A DNA stretch of 26,746 nt from positions 1 to 26,746 of the forward strand of contig CAYSQE010000017.1 in assembly GCA_964433155.1 (NCBI GenBank), given 5' to 3'. This DNA is from 2-01-FULL-40-13 sp964433155. GTDB lineage: Bacteria > Patescibacteriota > Microgenomatia > UBA1406 > GWC2-37-13. The notes under the pieces were generated by a model, which was not told where the DNA came from, did not search any database, and saw only the letters and a program-made list of their open reading frames with translations. Of the stretch, positions 20,380-26,746 are shown in pieces. The translations under genes were made by a program, and so were the position numbers. Every line of letters begins with the position of its first letter. Position 1 is the stretch's first letter.

Positions 20380-22061
20380 TAAATTTCAATTATATCTACA
20401 ATCACCAACGGCTTTCTTCCTCTTTTCTCAAAAAAATAACCCTCTAGCACAGTCGCAGCCTCTTTTTTTATGTTGTTGAAGTCGAGGACTCTTTCCCCTC
20501 TTGGTTTTAAGGTTCTCTCAATCAGATGCATTGCTTCGCCAAATAATCTTTCCTCACCTTTCTCAAACACGAAACCACGGGAGACAAATCGCGGCCTACT
20601 CGTCAACTTACCTTGCGAATCAAGCATCAAAATGACAACGACAATTCCTTCGCTTGAAAGAGTTTTTCTATCTCTTAAAACAATATTTCCTATATCTCCC
20701 ACACCGTATGCATCAACATAGATATTGTTTGTCTCAACTTTTTCACCCCGAAGCGCCTGAACTCCTTGATTGCCCTTTTGAAACCATATACTGTCGCCTT
20801 CGTCCAATAAAAACACATTGCTTTCCATATAGCCCATGTCTGAGACAAGTCTTTGGTACTGGCGTTGATGACGAACCGTGCCCCCTATTGGAATAAAATA
20901 TTTTGGATTGGTAAATCTGATAAGAAATTTTAAATCCTCTTGATTTCCATGACCCGAAGCGTGTAGCTGATCATGGATATCTGAATATACGACATCTGCA
21001 CCCCGTAATGACAGCTCTTCAATCAATGCATACACCTCATTTTCGTTGCCAGGTATGGGATCTGAAGAAAATATTACCTTATCGCCAGGCTTTATTTTAA
21101 CATTTGGGTTTCGGTTATGGGCAAGCTTTGAGAGGGCAGAGTCATACTGGCCTTGAGAACCGGCAACAATTAGACAGAGTTTATTGGGTGGTAATCGCAT
21201 CGCCACTTCTTCCTTACCCATGAGACTGTCAGGGATAGGTAGATACCCAATCTCTGCTGCCAATCGAGTATTCTCCTTCATAGACCTACCCATGAAGACG
21301 ATTTTACGATTAAACTTTATCGCAGCTTCAACACACTGCCTAATTCGAGAAATGTTTGAGGAAAAGGTGGTCATTAAAAATTTTCCTCTTGTCTTTCTCA
21401 TTTCATCCTCAAACGTCTCTCCAACTATATTTTCAGACAGTGTCAGTCCTTCTCTCTCTGCACCAAGACAGTCAGAAAGCAAACACAAAATTCCATCTTT
21501 TCCAGCTTTGGTTATGGTATAAAAATCTGGATAATCACCATATGGTGGCGTCAAATCCAGTTTGAAGTCTGGTCCATGATAGATCGTACCAAGCGGTGTC
21601 TTGATCAATAGATGAAGTGCGTCGGGTATTGAGTGCGTCATGGCTACAAACTCTACTTCAAAATCTCCAAATTTAAATATTTTTCCGTACTCCACCCGAT
21701 TCACTCCTACTCTTAGTCCGAATTCACGAAATTTATTTTCGACAAAGACCGAAGTCAATTTGCTAGCATAAATTGCTGGTTTGCCAAGATGTTCGAAATG
21801 AAAAGGTAGGGCAGAGGTATGATCCTCATGACCATGAGAGAGAATAATGCCTCTGACAAACTGAGTCTTGTCTACCAAATAAGTTATATCAGGAATCACA
21901 AAATCGACTCCTAGTTCTTTTTCTGAAGGGAAACCAATGCCGCAGTCCACAATAAGTATATCCTGCAACTTTTCGTCCTTATAAAGCTCATAGACATACA
22001 TGTTTTTTGTAACGCCGACAACGCCTCCAAGTGGAATAAATCGAATTTTATAGGTATTCAT
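20379..22061 (-). CDS. rnj: Ribonuclease J (metallo-beta-lactamase/beta-CASP)
   Basis: RNase J is an endo/5'-exoribonuclease for mRNA decay and rRNA maturation. The metallo-beta-lactamase motif HGHEDH (76-81) and later TTFSSNISRI, GRSMKENTRLA and HASGHGNQEDL (beta-CASP motif B) are present. The motif-C region reads PIGGTVRHQ instead of the usual PxHGExRH, so the zinc-binding His of classical RNase J is replaced by Gly. The start is set at 22061 (MNTYKIRFIPLGG): the longer frame back to 22121 would lie upstream of the TATAAT at 22069-22074. With 7 nt between the -10 box and ATG the mRNA is leaderless. Length 560 aa is typical. Overlaps recR by 1 nt. Confidence 0.9.
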   Translation of the reverse strand: MNTYKIRFIPLGGVVGVTKNMYVYELYKDEKLQDILIVDCGIGFPSEKELGVDFVIPDITYLVDKTQFVRGIILSHGHEDHTSALPFHFEHLGKPAIYASKLTSVFVENKFREFGLRVGVNRVEYGKIFKFGDFEVEFVAMTHSIPDALHLLIKTPLGTIYHGPDFKLDLTPPYGDYPDFYTITKAGKDGILCLLSDCLGAEREGLTLSENIVGETFEDEMRKTRGKFLMTTFSSNISRIRQCVEAAIKFNRKIVFMGRSMKENTRLAAEIGYLPIPDSLMGKEEVAMRLPPNKLCLIVAGSQGQYDSALSKLAHNRNPNVKIKPGDKVIFSSDPIPGNENEVYALIEELSLRGADVVYSDIHDQLHASGHGNQEDLKFLIRFTNPKYFIPIGGTVRHQRQYQRLVSDMGYMESNVFLLDEGDSIWFQKGNQGVQALRGEKVETNNIYVDAYGVGDIGNIVLRDRKTLSSEGIVVVILMLDSQGKLTSRPRFVSRGFVFEKGEERLFGEAMHLIERTLKPRGERVLDFNNIKKEAATVLEGYFFEKRGRKPLVIVDIIEI

Positions 22062-22068
22062 TTTTTTA

Positions 22069-22085
22069 ATTATAACAGTTATAAT
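22069..22085. promoter_or_regulatory. Palindromic bidirectional promoter (rnj / MIP18-like)
   Basis: ATTATAAC-A-GTTATAAT is a perfect inverted repeat about its central base. It supplies TATAAT to the minus strand (22069-22074, 7 nt before the rnj ATG) and to the plus strand (22080-22085, 12 nt before the ATG at 22098). Confidence 0.7.
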
Positions 22086-22097
22086 CGGTATACGATT

Positions 22098-22406
22098 ATG
22101 AAAAAACTGACGGAAAAACAAATTAAAACCAAGCTATCCGATGTTCTTGATCCAGAATTAAATATCTCTATAGTCGATTTAGGACTCGTATATAAAGTCG
22201 ATATGCAAAAATCGGGTAAGACCAAGATCACTATGACGCTCACGACGATTGGCTGTCCGCTTTTTTCTCTGATCGAACAGGAAGCTAAAAGCAAACTCAA
22301 GGAACTGGGTATTTCTGAGGATAAGGTCGAATTTGAGCTGGTGTTTGACCCTCCGTGGTCAATGGATAAAATGTCAGAGAGGGCAAAGGCAATGCTGGGG
22401 ATTTAA
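22098..22406 (+). CDS. MIP18/SufT (DUF59) family iron-sulfur assembly protein
   Basis: A 102-residue single-domain protein of the DUF59/MIP18/PaaD family: VLDPELNISIVDLGLVYKVDM (16-36), TKITMTLTTIGCPLFSLIEQEAK with the conserved Cys53, and VFDPPWSMDKMSERAKAMLG. Members help insert or carry Fe-S clusters. No other Suf or Isc gene is in view. It is divergently transcribed from rnj by the palindromic promoter, with a leader of about 5 nt. Confidence 0.85.
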   Translation: MKKLTEKQIKTKLSDVLDPELNISIVDLGLVYKVDMQKSGKTKITMTLTTIGCPLFSLIEQEAKSKLKELGISEDKVEFELVFDPPWSMDKMSERAKAMLGI

Positions 22407-22437
22407 ACTATTAGGACTTATTGGACCGATTAGACTT

Positions 22438-22974
22438 ATGGCAATTAGAGATAGCTTCGAAGATGCATTTGAAAAACTTGTCGAGCAAGGCGCCACTCAA
22501 GCTAAAAAAGCAGTAAAAAGCGCGGGACAACAAGTAAAACAGACGGTTAGTCCAACCAAGATGTGGGAACAACTTCTTGGCACCAACTCTTCCCAAAACT
22601 CCCCAAATTCCCTAAAGTCCCAAAAAGAAAAGGTTGGAAAAGGAAATAATCATACTCCTCTTGACATTGAAAAGCTCAACAAAAAATATCAAGACAACGA
22701 TAAACAAAAAACAGAGATACTGCGCCAAAGGCTTTTTCAGCTAGTCAAGCAAGGTGAAGAAAAAGTCTTGTATGAAAAGAAAAAGGAAGAAGCAGAAAAA
22801 AAGCAGAAAGAATTGTATGAGGCACAGATGAAAAAGAAAAAGGAGGAGGAAAAGAAAAAACAAGAACAAACTGGGCAATTACCAAAAGGCAAAGTTAGAA
22901 AGAGCATTTTCTCACCTAAAAAAACAGCCGAGCGTCAACACGCCGAACTAAAACCAGCATCAGGTAAGCAATAA
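22438..22974 (+). CDS. Highly charged protein, probably the CPR family DUF5660
   Basis: A 178-residue basic protein: an N-terminal helix MAIRDSFEDAFEKLVEQG, a low-complexity linker (NSSQNSPNSLKSQ), a long charged coiled-coil region (about 80-140, repeated KKEEAEKKQKE-type residues), and a conserved-looking tail KGKVRKSIFSPKKTAERQ ending PASGKQ. From memory the tail matches DUF5660, a family of unknown function in Microgenomates; this cannot be verified here. The start at 22438 is chosen because the longer frame starting at 22333 runs through the preceding gene. It follows that gene by 31 nt containing TTAGAC-type words. Possible roles are RNA or ribosome binding, by charge only. Confidence 0.65.
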   Translation: MAIRDSFEDAFEKLVEQGATQAKKAVKSAGQQVKQTVSPTKMWEQLLGTNSSQNSPNSLKSQKEKVGKGNNHTPLDIEKLNKKYQDNDKQKTEILRQRLFQLVKQGEEKVLYEKKKEEAEKKQKELYEAQMKKKKEEEKKKQEQTGQLPKGKVRKSIFSPKKTAERQHAELKPASGKQ

Positions 22975-22992
22975 AATACTCGCTAAAGACTT

Positions 22993-23001
22993 TGCTATAA
23001 T
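22993..23001 (+). promoter_or_regulatory. Extended -10 promoter (TGCTATAAT)
   Basis: TGCTATAAT is a canonical extended -10 element, 13 nt before the ATG at 23015. The alternative ATG at 23000 lies inside the -10 box and cannot be transcribed from here. Confidence 0.7.
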
Positions 23002-23014
23002 GACACTTATTTCT

Positions 23015-23767
23015 ATGCCAGAGCAACTGCCACCTCAGGTCGAGAATGAAATTTTTACAGAAAATCTCAGAATAATCTCCAGTACCCTAAGAGATAATGG
23101 CGTCTTGGGATTTTGTGTGGGAGGACTACCTATCACAGCAACCTTAGGAAAAACAGTGACCGCACGAAGACCAGGAAACGGCACTGTTACCGACTTTGAT
23201 TATCTTGGCTTGGGTCCAGATGAAAAAACAATTCTCAAAACAACAGAACAGTTAAGAAGAATAGGAAAAACACGACCTGTTTTTCCTGATATCGGTATTG
23301 AGCCGGCCTCATTTCAATCAACTCCCGTTCCTCCTGCACCTTTTAAATTGTTATCCGGGGTCCGGATTGACCCTAGGTCTAGAAAAATATTCCTTTTTTA
23401 TCAAGGAATTGAGGTCGAGGTACCATCCGAAACGATGCGGCCTCAATCAGGAGAAATAAATGGTGTACCTTTTACTATTCCTCCCCTAAAAACACTGTGG
23501 TGGAGAGCTATCGAAAGGGGAGGGATGTTAAAATTAAAAGATGACACCAAATTATTTGGCTTGGCCGATTATATAAGAAAAAACTGTCCAGACAATCCTC
23601 CAGATGAGTTATATTCTTCACATTTAGATTTCATATTAAAAGTCAACCAACAATATCCCTTTTACGTTAATTTGTATCAAATGTATTGGGAAATAGATCG
23701 CCGTCTGAATGGTAGAATTTCCGGCGCTTCAGCTTTGTATGGGCTGATTGCATTATTTCGCAAGTAA
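23015..23767 (+). CDS. Nucleotidyltransferase-like protein, function unknown
   Basis: The 250-residue protein has a pattern suggestive of the polymerase-beta-type nucleotidyltransferase fold: GFCVGGLPITATLG (32-45), with the GG, followed by TVTDFDYLGL (57-66), with a D60-x-D62 metal pair, as in many small NTases that modify tRNA, antibiotics or toxins. The rest is not recognised; PPLKTLWWRAIERGG may be a substrate-binding helix. No membrane segments. An extended -10 promoter precedes it, and the start at 23015 is preferred for that reason. Another extended -10 promoter and a tRNA gene follow, so it is probably a single-gene unit. Substrate unknown. Confidence 0.6.
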   Translation: MPEQLPPQVENEIFTENLRIISSTLRDNGVLGFCVGGLPITATLGKTVTARRPGNGTVTDFDYLGLGPDEKTILKTTEQLRRIGKTRPVFPDIGIEPASFQSTPVPPAPFKLLSGVRIDPRSRKIFLFYQGIEVEVPSETMRPQSGEINGVPFTIPPLKTLWWRAIERGGMLKLKDDTKLFGLADYIRKNCPDNPPDELYSSHLDFILKVNQQYPFYVNLYQMYWEIDRRLNGRISGASALYGLIALFRK

Positions 23768-23772
23768 AACCT

Positions 23773-23781
23773 TGCTATAAT
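23773..23781 (+). promoter_or_regulatory. Extended -10 promoter of the tRNA-Pro/cysS region
   Basis: TGCTATAAT, the same 9-mer as at 22993-23001, ends 31 nt before the first base of tRNA-Pro. It begins 5 nt after the stop codon of the preceding gene. Confidence 0.65.
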
Positions 23782-23812
23782 TGAATAATCTTGTTTTTAC
23801 TATGTAAATTTT

Positions 23813-23884
23813 CGGGACGTAGTTCATCGGTAGAACGTTCGGTTCGGGACCGAAAGGCAGTGGGTTCAATTCCCGCCGTCCCGA
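23813..23884 (+). tRNA. tRNA-Pro(CGG)
   Basis: The cloverleaf is complete: acceptor CGGGACG/CGTCCCG, D stem GTTC/GAAC, anticodon stem TTCGG/CCGAA around loop TTCGGGA (anticodon CGG, 23845-23847), T stem GTGGG/CCCGC with loop TTCAATT, discriminator A23884. CCA is not encoded. It is 129 nt upstream of cysS and may be co-transcribed with its leader. Confidence 0.93.
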
Positions 23885-23889
23885 CATTA

Positions 23890-23927
23890 GAAAGCGTTTA
23901 CGAGTTAAAGCGAGTAAATACGCTTTC
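23890..23927 (+). promoter_or_regulatory. Leader hairpin 1 between tRNA-Pro and cysS
   Basis: GAAAGCGT (23890-23897) pairs with ACGCTTTC (23920-23927), and TTAC (23898-23901) with GTAA (23914-23917) across a 2-nt bulge. Its loop side carries CGAGTT (23901-23906) and GCGAGT (23910-23915), each complementary to part of AACTCGC (23941-23947) in hairpin 2, so alternative pairing is possible. No U-tract follows directly. Confidence 0.65.
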
Positions 23928-23931
23928 TTAT

Positions 23932-24005
23932 GTCCTCCTAAACTCGCCCTTTGTGACGTTAAGCGAATAGCGTTGATTTCAGTCACAAAGTAAGAGTAGG
24001 AGGAC
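23932..24005 (+). promoter_or_regulatory. Leader hairpin 2 sequestering the cysS Shine-Dalgarno
   Basis: Two perfect 9-bp helices: GTCCTCCTA (23932-23940) with TAGGAGGAC (23997-24005), and CTTTGTGAC (23949-23957) with GTCACAAAG (23982-23990). The SD AGGAGGA (23998-24004), 9 nt before the cysS ATG, is wholly buried in the outer helix. This predicts translational control of cysS. I do not recognise a riboswitch or T-box class. Confidence 0.75.
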
Positions 24006-24013
24006 GAAATTCT

Positions 24014-25420
24014 ATGCGCCTTTATAACACCTTAACAAGGAGACTTGAAGAATTTAAGCCGATTGAACCAAATATAATCAGATTTTATCACTGTGGCCCG
24101 ACAGTTTATTGGGTCCAACATATTGGCAATCTCAGAGCTATGGTCTGGGCAGATCTCATAAGAAGAAGTCTCATGTTTTTAGGGTATAAAGTGATATTTG
24201 TCAGAAACTATACTGATGTTGGGCACCTGACCAGCGATCAAGATGAAGGAGAAGACAAAATGGAAAAGGGGGCAAAAAGGGAAGGCCTCACTCCTGATCA
24301 GATTGCTAAAAAATATATCGATATATTTGAGAACGACACAAAGAGCCTCAATATTATTCCACCCGATTTTAAACCTCGAGCTACCGAATATATCCAACCA
24401 ATGATCGAAATGATCAAGGTTCTTGTAGAAAAAAAACATGCATATATTGCTGAATTTGCGATCTATTTTGATATCAGCACATTCAAGAATTACAACCAAT
24501 TAAACAAGCAAAAGTTAGATTTGAATGTAAAAGGCGCGGGGAAGGGAAAGGTAGAAGATACCCAAAAAAAACATTTCGCCGACTTCGCTCTATGGTTTTT
24601 TAAAAAAGGAGCACACACAAATGCACTCCAAACATGGGAAGCTCCCTGGGGCATTGGGTTTCCTGGATGGCACATCGAATGTAGCGTTATGGCAAAGGAA
24701 CTACTTGGAAAAACTATCGACATCCACATGGGTGGGGTAGAGCATATACCCGTTCATCACACCAATGAAATTGCACAGTCAGAGTCAGCTAATGGAGTAA
24801 AGTTTGTTAACTATTGGTTTCACAACGAACATCTCATTGTTGATGATAAAAAAATGGCAAAGTCTGAAGGTACTGGATTAACCTTAAACGACGTGATTAA
24901 TAAAGGTTTTGATCCACTAGATTTAAGATATTTTTTTCTCAATGCTCATTACCGTTCGAGACAAAACTTTACCTGGGAAGCGTTATCTGCTTCGAAAGAA
25001 GCTTACAGTAAACTTAAAGACTTTGTTCTAATACTCCGTAATCAGAAACAACGCTCAGTACTTTCATCAGACAAATTAGACCAATTAGACAAATATAGAC
25101 AATCTTTTAGAGGTTTCATTTCTAACGATTTTCAGATTCCTCAGGCTCTCGCTTTAACCTGGGAGATGCTTAAATCTAACATCCCATCTCAAGACAAATT
25201 AGACTTATTAGTCCAATTTGACCAAATCTTTGGTCTTGAACTAAATGAAGTACAGGAGGAAAAAATTCCGGAGGAAATTCAAAAATTAGTAAACGAGCGA
25301 GAAAAAGCTAGAAAAGCCAAAGAATTTCAAAGCGCTGATGAAATAAGAGAAAGAATTGAAGAAAAAGGATACAAGGCTGATGACACTGCATCTGGTACTG
25401 TTGTTAAAAAAACAAATTAG
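24014..25420 (+). CDS. cysS: Cysteinyl-tRNA synthetase
   Basis: CysRS charges tRNA-Cys. Class I motifs: YHCGPTVYWVQHIGNLRAMVWAD with the zinc Cys and the HIGH-type HIGN, RNYTDVGHLT, the zinc site WHIECSVMAKELLG ... HHTNEIAQSE, and the KMSKS-type KKMAKSEGTGLTL. At 468 aa it is of normal length. The C-terminal domain contains two Asp/Leu/Gln-rich patches (DKLDQLDKYRQ and DKLDLLVQFDQ) encoded by TTAGAC/TTAGAC-like DNA words that also occur between genes here. The start at 24014 is fixed by the AGGAGGA SD, which is enclosed in a long leader hairpin. Next gene starts 15 nt downstream. Confidence 0.96.
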   Translation: MRLYNTLTRRLEEFKPIEPNIIRFYHCGPTVYWVQHIGNLRAMVWADLIRRSLMFLGYKVIFVRNYTDVGHLTSDQDEGEDKMEKGAKREGLTPDQIAKKYIDIFENDTKSLNIIPPDFKPRATEYIQPMIEMIKVLVEKKHAYIAEFAIYFDISTFKNYNQLNKQKLDLNVKGAGKGKVEDTQKKHFADFALWFFKKGAHTNALQTWEAPWGIGFPGWHIECSVMAKELLGKTIDIHMGGVEHIPVHHTNEIAQSESANGVKFVNYWFHNEHLIVDDKKMAKSEGTGLTLNDVINKGFDPLDLRYFFLNAHYRSRQNFTWEALSASKEAYSKLKDFVLILRNQKQRSVLSSDKLDQLDKYRQSFRGFISNDFQIPQALALTWEMLKSNIPSQDKLDLLVQFDQIFGLELNEVQEEKIPEEIQKLVNEREKARKAKEFQSADEIRERIEEKGYKADDTASGTVVKKTN

Positions 25421-25435
25421 ACTTATTAGACCTTT

Positions 25436-26665
25436 ATGTCCTATACGCCTCCCTTTTACAAGCAACTCTTTCACTCAACTCGTAGATTAATTGCGAAATA
25501 TTGGCTTTCGCTTCAACCGGCTACCCAAATTGCCATCACAGGCAGCCAAGGAAAGACCAATACCACTCACGCCATAGCACATATTCTTTCTTCGCTCGGA
25601 TCCACCATCTCAACAGATCTCAACCTTGATACCATCTATAACGTTCCCATCACAGCTCTTAAGGTCATGCCCTGGACCAAATTTGCCGTCTTTGAGCTTG
25701 GTGTCGATAAGCCAAATGAGATGGACTTTCATCTACAAATCGTCAAGCCAAAAATCGGAGCAATCACCGGAATCTCACCAGTCCACACCGACTCAGAACA
25801 CCTCAGATCCCTCAAATCCCTCATAAAAGAAAAACGAAAACTTATTGAAGCATTGCCGAAAGATGGCTTTGCTATATTAAACTATGATGACAAAAACGTT
25901 CGAGAGATGGCTTCATTCACTAAGGCAAAGGTTTTTTGGTACGGCACTGATCCAAAACATTGCGACGTCTGGGTCGATACGAAAACTGTTAAATTAACCC
26001 TCGAGGCAACATCCTTTTATATAAATATCAATGAGGTAACAAAATTTTTTCGACAGAATAATCTTAGGTTCCAAATAACAACACCCTTAATCGGTAAACA
26101 CCAGATTTATACTATTATAGCAACGCTACTCGTTTTTTTTGTTGTTCAACGGATCAAAAAATATGATTTATCGATAAATCATATTTTTGACTCATTAAAA
26201 ACTCTCGAATCGCTCCCTGGGCGAATGAGTGTTGAAAATGGTCCGTTAGGCATCATGGTACTTAATGATGCGCTTCGTGCTAATCCGTCATCGACTAAAG
26301 CAGGGTTAGAATCTCTTTCAGAAATAGAATATAAAGATGGTAAAAAAATAGCAATCCTAGCCGAAATGGGTGAGCTCCAACATCCGCAAGAAGAGCACCA
26401 GAAAATCATAAACCTCATAAAATCTCTCCATATAGATTTAGTCATTACCATCGGTCATCTCTATCCCGATCTCCTAAATTCCCCCCAACCTCCCCAAATT
26501 CTTTCAGCTAAAGACGTCTACGAAGCGGCAGACATACTCAAAAAGGTCATAAAAAAAGGAGATCTAATTTATCTAAAAGGTTCTCTATATCGACACGTTG
26601 AGCGCGTTCTTCATATTCTTGAAGGAAAAAAACCTCCAGCAGATTTAGTTCTTATTGACTACTAA
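25436..26665 (+). CDS. MurF-like Mur ligase without the N-terminal UDP-binding domain
   Basis: A 409-residue Mur ligase. The central ATPase domain starts almost at once: ITGSQGKTNTT (34-44), GVDKPNEMDF, TGISPVHTDSEHLRSLKSLIKEK (usually G.aHle.f.s...i..aK) and ILNYDDKNV. The C-terminal domain has LPGRMSVE, VLNDALRANPSSTKAGLESL (MurF: DDsYNANPdSm), ILAEMGELQHPQEEH and YLKGSLYRHVERVL. MurF normally has an 80-100-residue N-terminal domain that binds the UDP-MurNAc substrate; only about 28 residues precede the P-loop here. The acceptor may therefore not be the usual UDP-MurNAc-tripeptide. A 32-bp palindrome identical in core to the regulator sites encodes KYDLSINHIF (242-251). Together with the two Ddl-like genes it suggests a modified wall-peptide pathway. 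Confidence 0.78.
   Translation: MSYTPPFYKQLFHSTRRLIAKYWLSLQPATQIAITGSQGKTNTTHAIAHILSSLGSTISTDLNLDTIYNVPITALKVMPWTKFAVFELGVDKPNEMDFHLQIVKPKIGAITGISPVHTDSEHLRSLKSLIKEKRKLIEALPKDGFAILNYDDKNVREMASFTKAKVFWYGTDPKHCDVWVDTKTVKLTLEATSFYININEVTKFFRQNNLRFQITTPLIGKHQIYTIIATLLVFFVVQRIKKYDLSINHIFDSLKTLESLPGRMSVENGPLGIMVLNDALRANPSSTKAGLESLSEIEYKDGKKIAILAEMGELQHPQEEHQKIINLIKSLHIDLVITIGHLYPDLLNSPQPPQILSAKDVYEAADILKKVIKKGDLIYLKGSLYRHVERVLHILEGKKPPADLVLIDY
26157..26188. repeat. 32-bp perfect palindrome, site 3, inside the MurF-like gene
   Basis: A perfect palindrome centred at 26172/26173 with core GATTTATCGATAAATC. Its inner 28 bp match site 1 (12952-12979) exactly. It lies in frame within the coding region, about 13 kb from the regulator gene. 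Confidence 0.9.
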
Positions 26666-26683
26666 ACAGATAAATTTGTAGCA

Positions 26684-26689
26684 TATAAT
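26684..26689 (+). promoter_or_regulatory. -10 box at the right edge
   Basis: A perfect TATAAT, 18 nt after the MurF-like stop and 18 nt before an ATG at 26708 that stays open to the window end. An ATG-TAA start-stop pair (26699-26704) lies between. Confidence 0.45.
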
Positions 26690-26707
26690 CCAGGTTCTAT
26701 GTAAATA

Positions 26708-26746
26708 ATGGTTGTAACAATAGGGTTGTTATTAAAACAGATAGCA
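26708..26746 (+). CDS. Possible start of a further gene (partial)
   Basis: Thirteen codons (MVVTIGLLLKQIA) are open from the ATG at 26708 to the window edge, with hydrophobic content compatible with a signal or membrane segment. The TATAAT upstream supports a gene start, but the frame is too short to judge. Confidence 0.3.
   Translation, partial: MVVTIGLLLKQIA

Noticed and set aside
22061..22121. Longer N terminus for RNase J starting at 22121
   Set aside because: It would begin upstream of the TATAAT box and overlap the divergent gene; homology starts at MNTYKIRFIPLGG.
23885..24013. T-box riboswitch upstream of cysS
   Set aside because: No T-box consensus (AGGGTGGNACCGCG) or specifier-loop architecture is visible; the structure instead sequesters the SD directly.
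24311..24328. 18-bp palindrome AAATATATCGATATATTT in cysS
   Set aside because: It resembles the regulator sites only in the ATCGAT centre and encodes a conserved-looking stretch; AT-rich coding sequence can give this by chance.
1..26746. Alternative genetic code (UGA as glycine, as in some CPR groups)
   Set aside because: rpsB, proS and the kinase fusion end at TGA at the expected family length, and no gene needs TGA read-through.
1..26746. CRISPR array, prophage or transposase
   Set aside because: No regularly spaced direct repeats and no integrase, transposase or structural phage genes were seen on either strand.

Overview
The window looks like a chromosomal segment of a Candidate Phyla Radiation (Patescibacteria) bacterium, probably of the Microgenomates type. 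The case rests on low GC, very tight gene packing with 1-35 nt overlaps, reduced or eroded versions of universal proteins (a 151-residue EF-Ts, a YbeY without its catalytic histidines, a gamma-length DnaX), a basic protein that I associate with the CPR family DUF5660, and the standard code with TGA as stop. The phylum assignment is inference from gene content. No phage, transposase or CRISPR array is seen.

Layout. 1-1500: an unrecognised gene with a strong promoter and terminator, then a tRNA-Val gene interrupted in its anticodon loop by a second, complete tRNA-Val gene, then dut directly abutting the outer tRNA. 1569-4630 (minus): an operon of two ATP-grasp ligases related to D-Ala-D-Ala ligase, followed by a thioredoxin-reductase-like flavoprotein. 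4631-4812: a divergent intergenic region rich in hairpins. 4813-9502: a membrane-anchored Clp/AAA+ ATPase, a fusion of a DNPH1-like deoxynucleotide N-glycosidase with thymidylate kinase, a small anchored Ig-like protein, and galU. 9560-12879: rpsB-tsf-frr-rseP and a CMP-kinase-like protein. 12952-14091: a TrpR/YerC-like regulator bracketed by perfect 28- and 32-bp palindromes, a truncated Nudix gene and a small zinc-ribbon-like gene. 14161-19712: proS, a DHH-like protein, rpsU, ybeY-like, dnaX, ybaB and prs. 19714-22061 (minus): RNase J and recR, with recR carrying an in-frame GC-rich palindromic insertion. 22098-26746: a MIP18-family gene, a DUF5660-like gene, a nucleotidyltransferase-like gene, tRNA-Pro(CGG), cysS behind an SD-sequestering leader, a MurF-like ligase carrying a third copy of the regulator palindrome, and the edge of another gene.

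How the genes fit together. Most are housekeeping genes for translation, nucleotide supply, DNA repair and replication, and cell-wall precursors. Dut and the DNPH1-TMPK fusion could both keep aberrant pyrimidines out of the dTTP pool. The two Ddl-like enzymes and the MurF-like ligase would fit peptide-stem synthesis, but all three deviate from the classical families.

Expression style. TATAAT boxes sit about 5-11 nt upstream of many start codons, implying leaderless or nearly leaderless mRNAs. Strong Shine-Dalgarno sites appear only at rpsU, ybaB and cysS, and two of these lie in hairpins. The most novel-looking items are the tRNA-in-tRNA locus, the regulator with its dispersed palindromes, and the palindromic sequences inside recR and the MurF-like gene.
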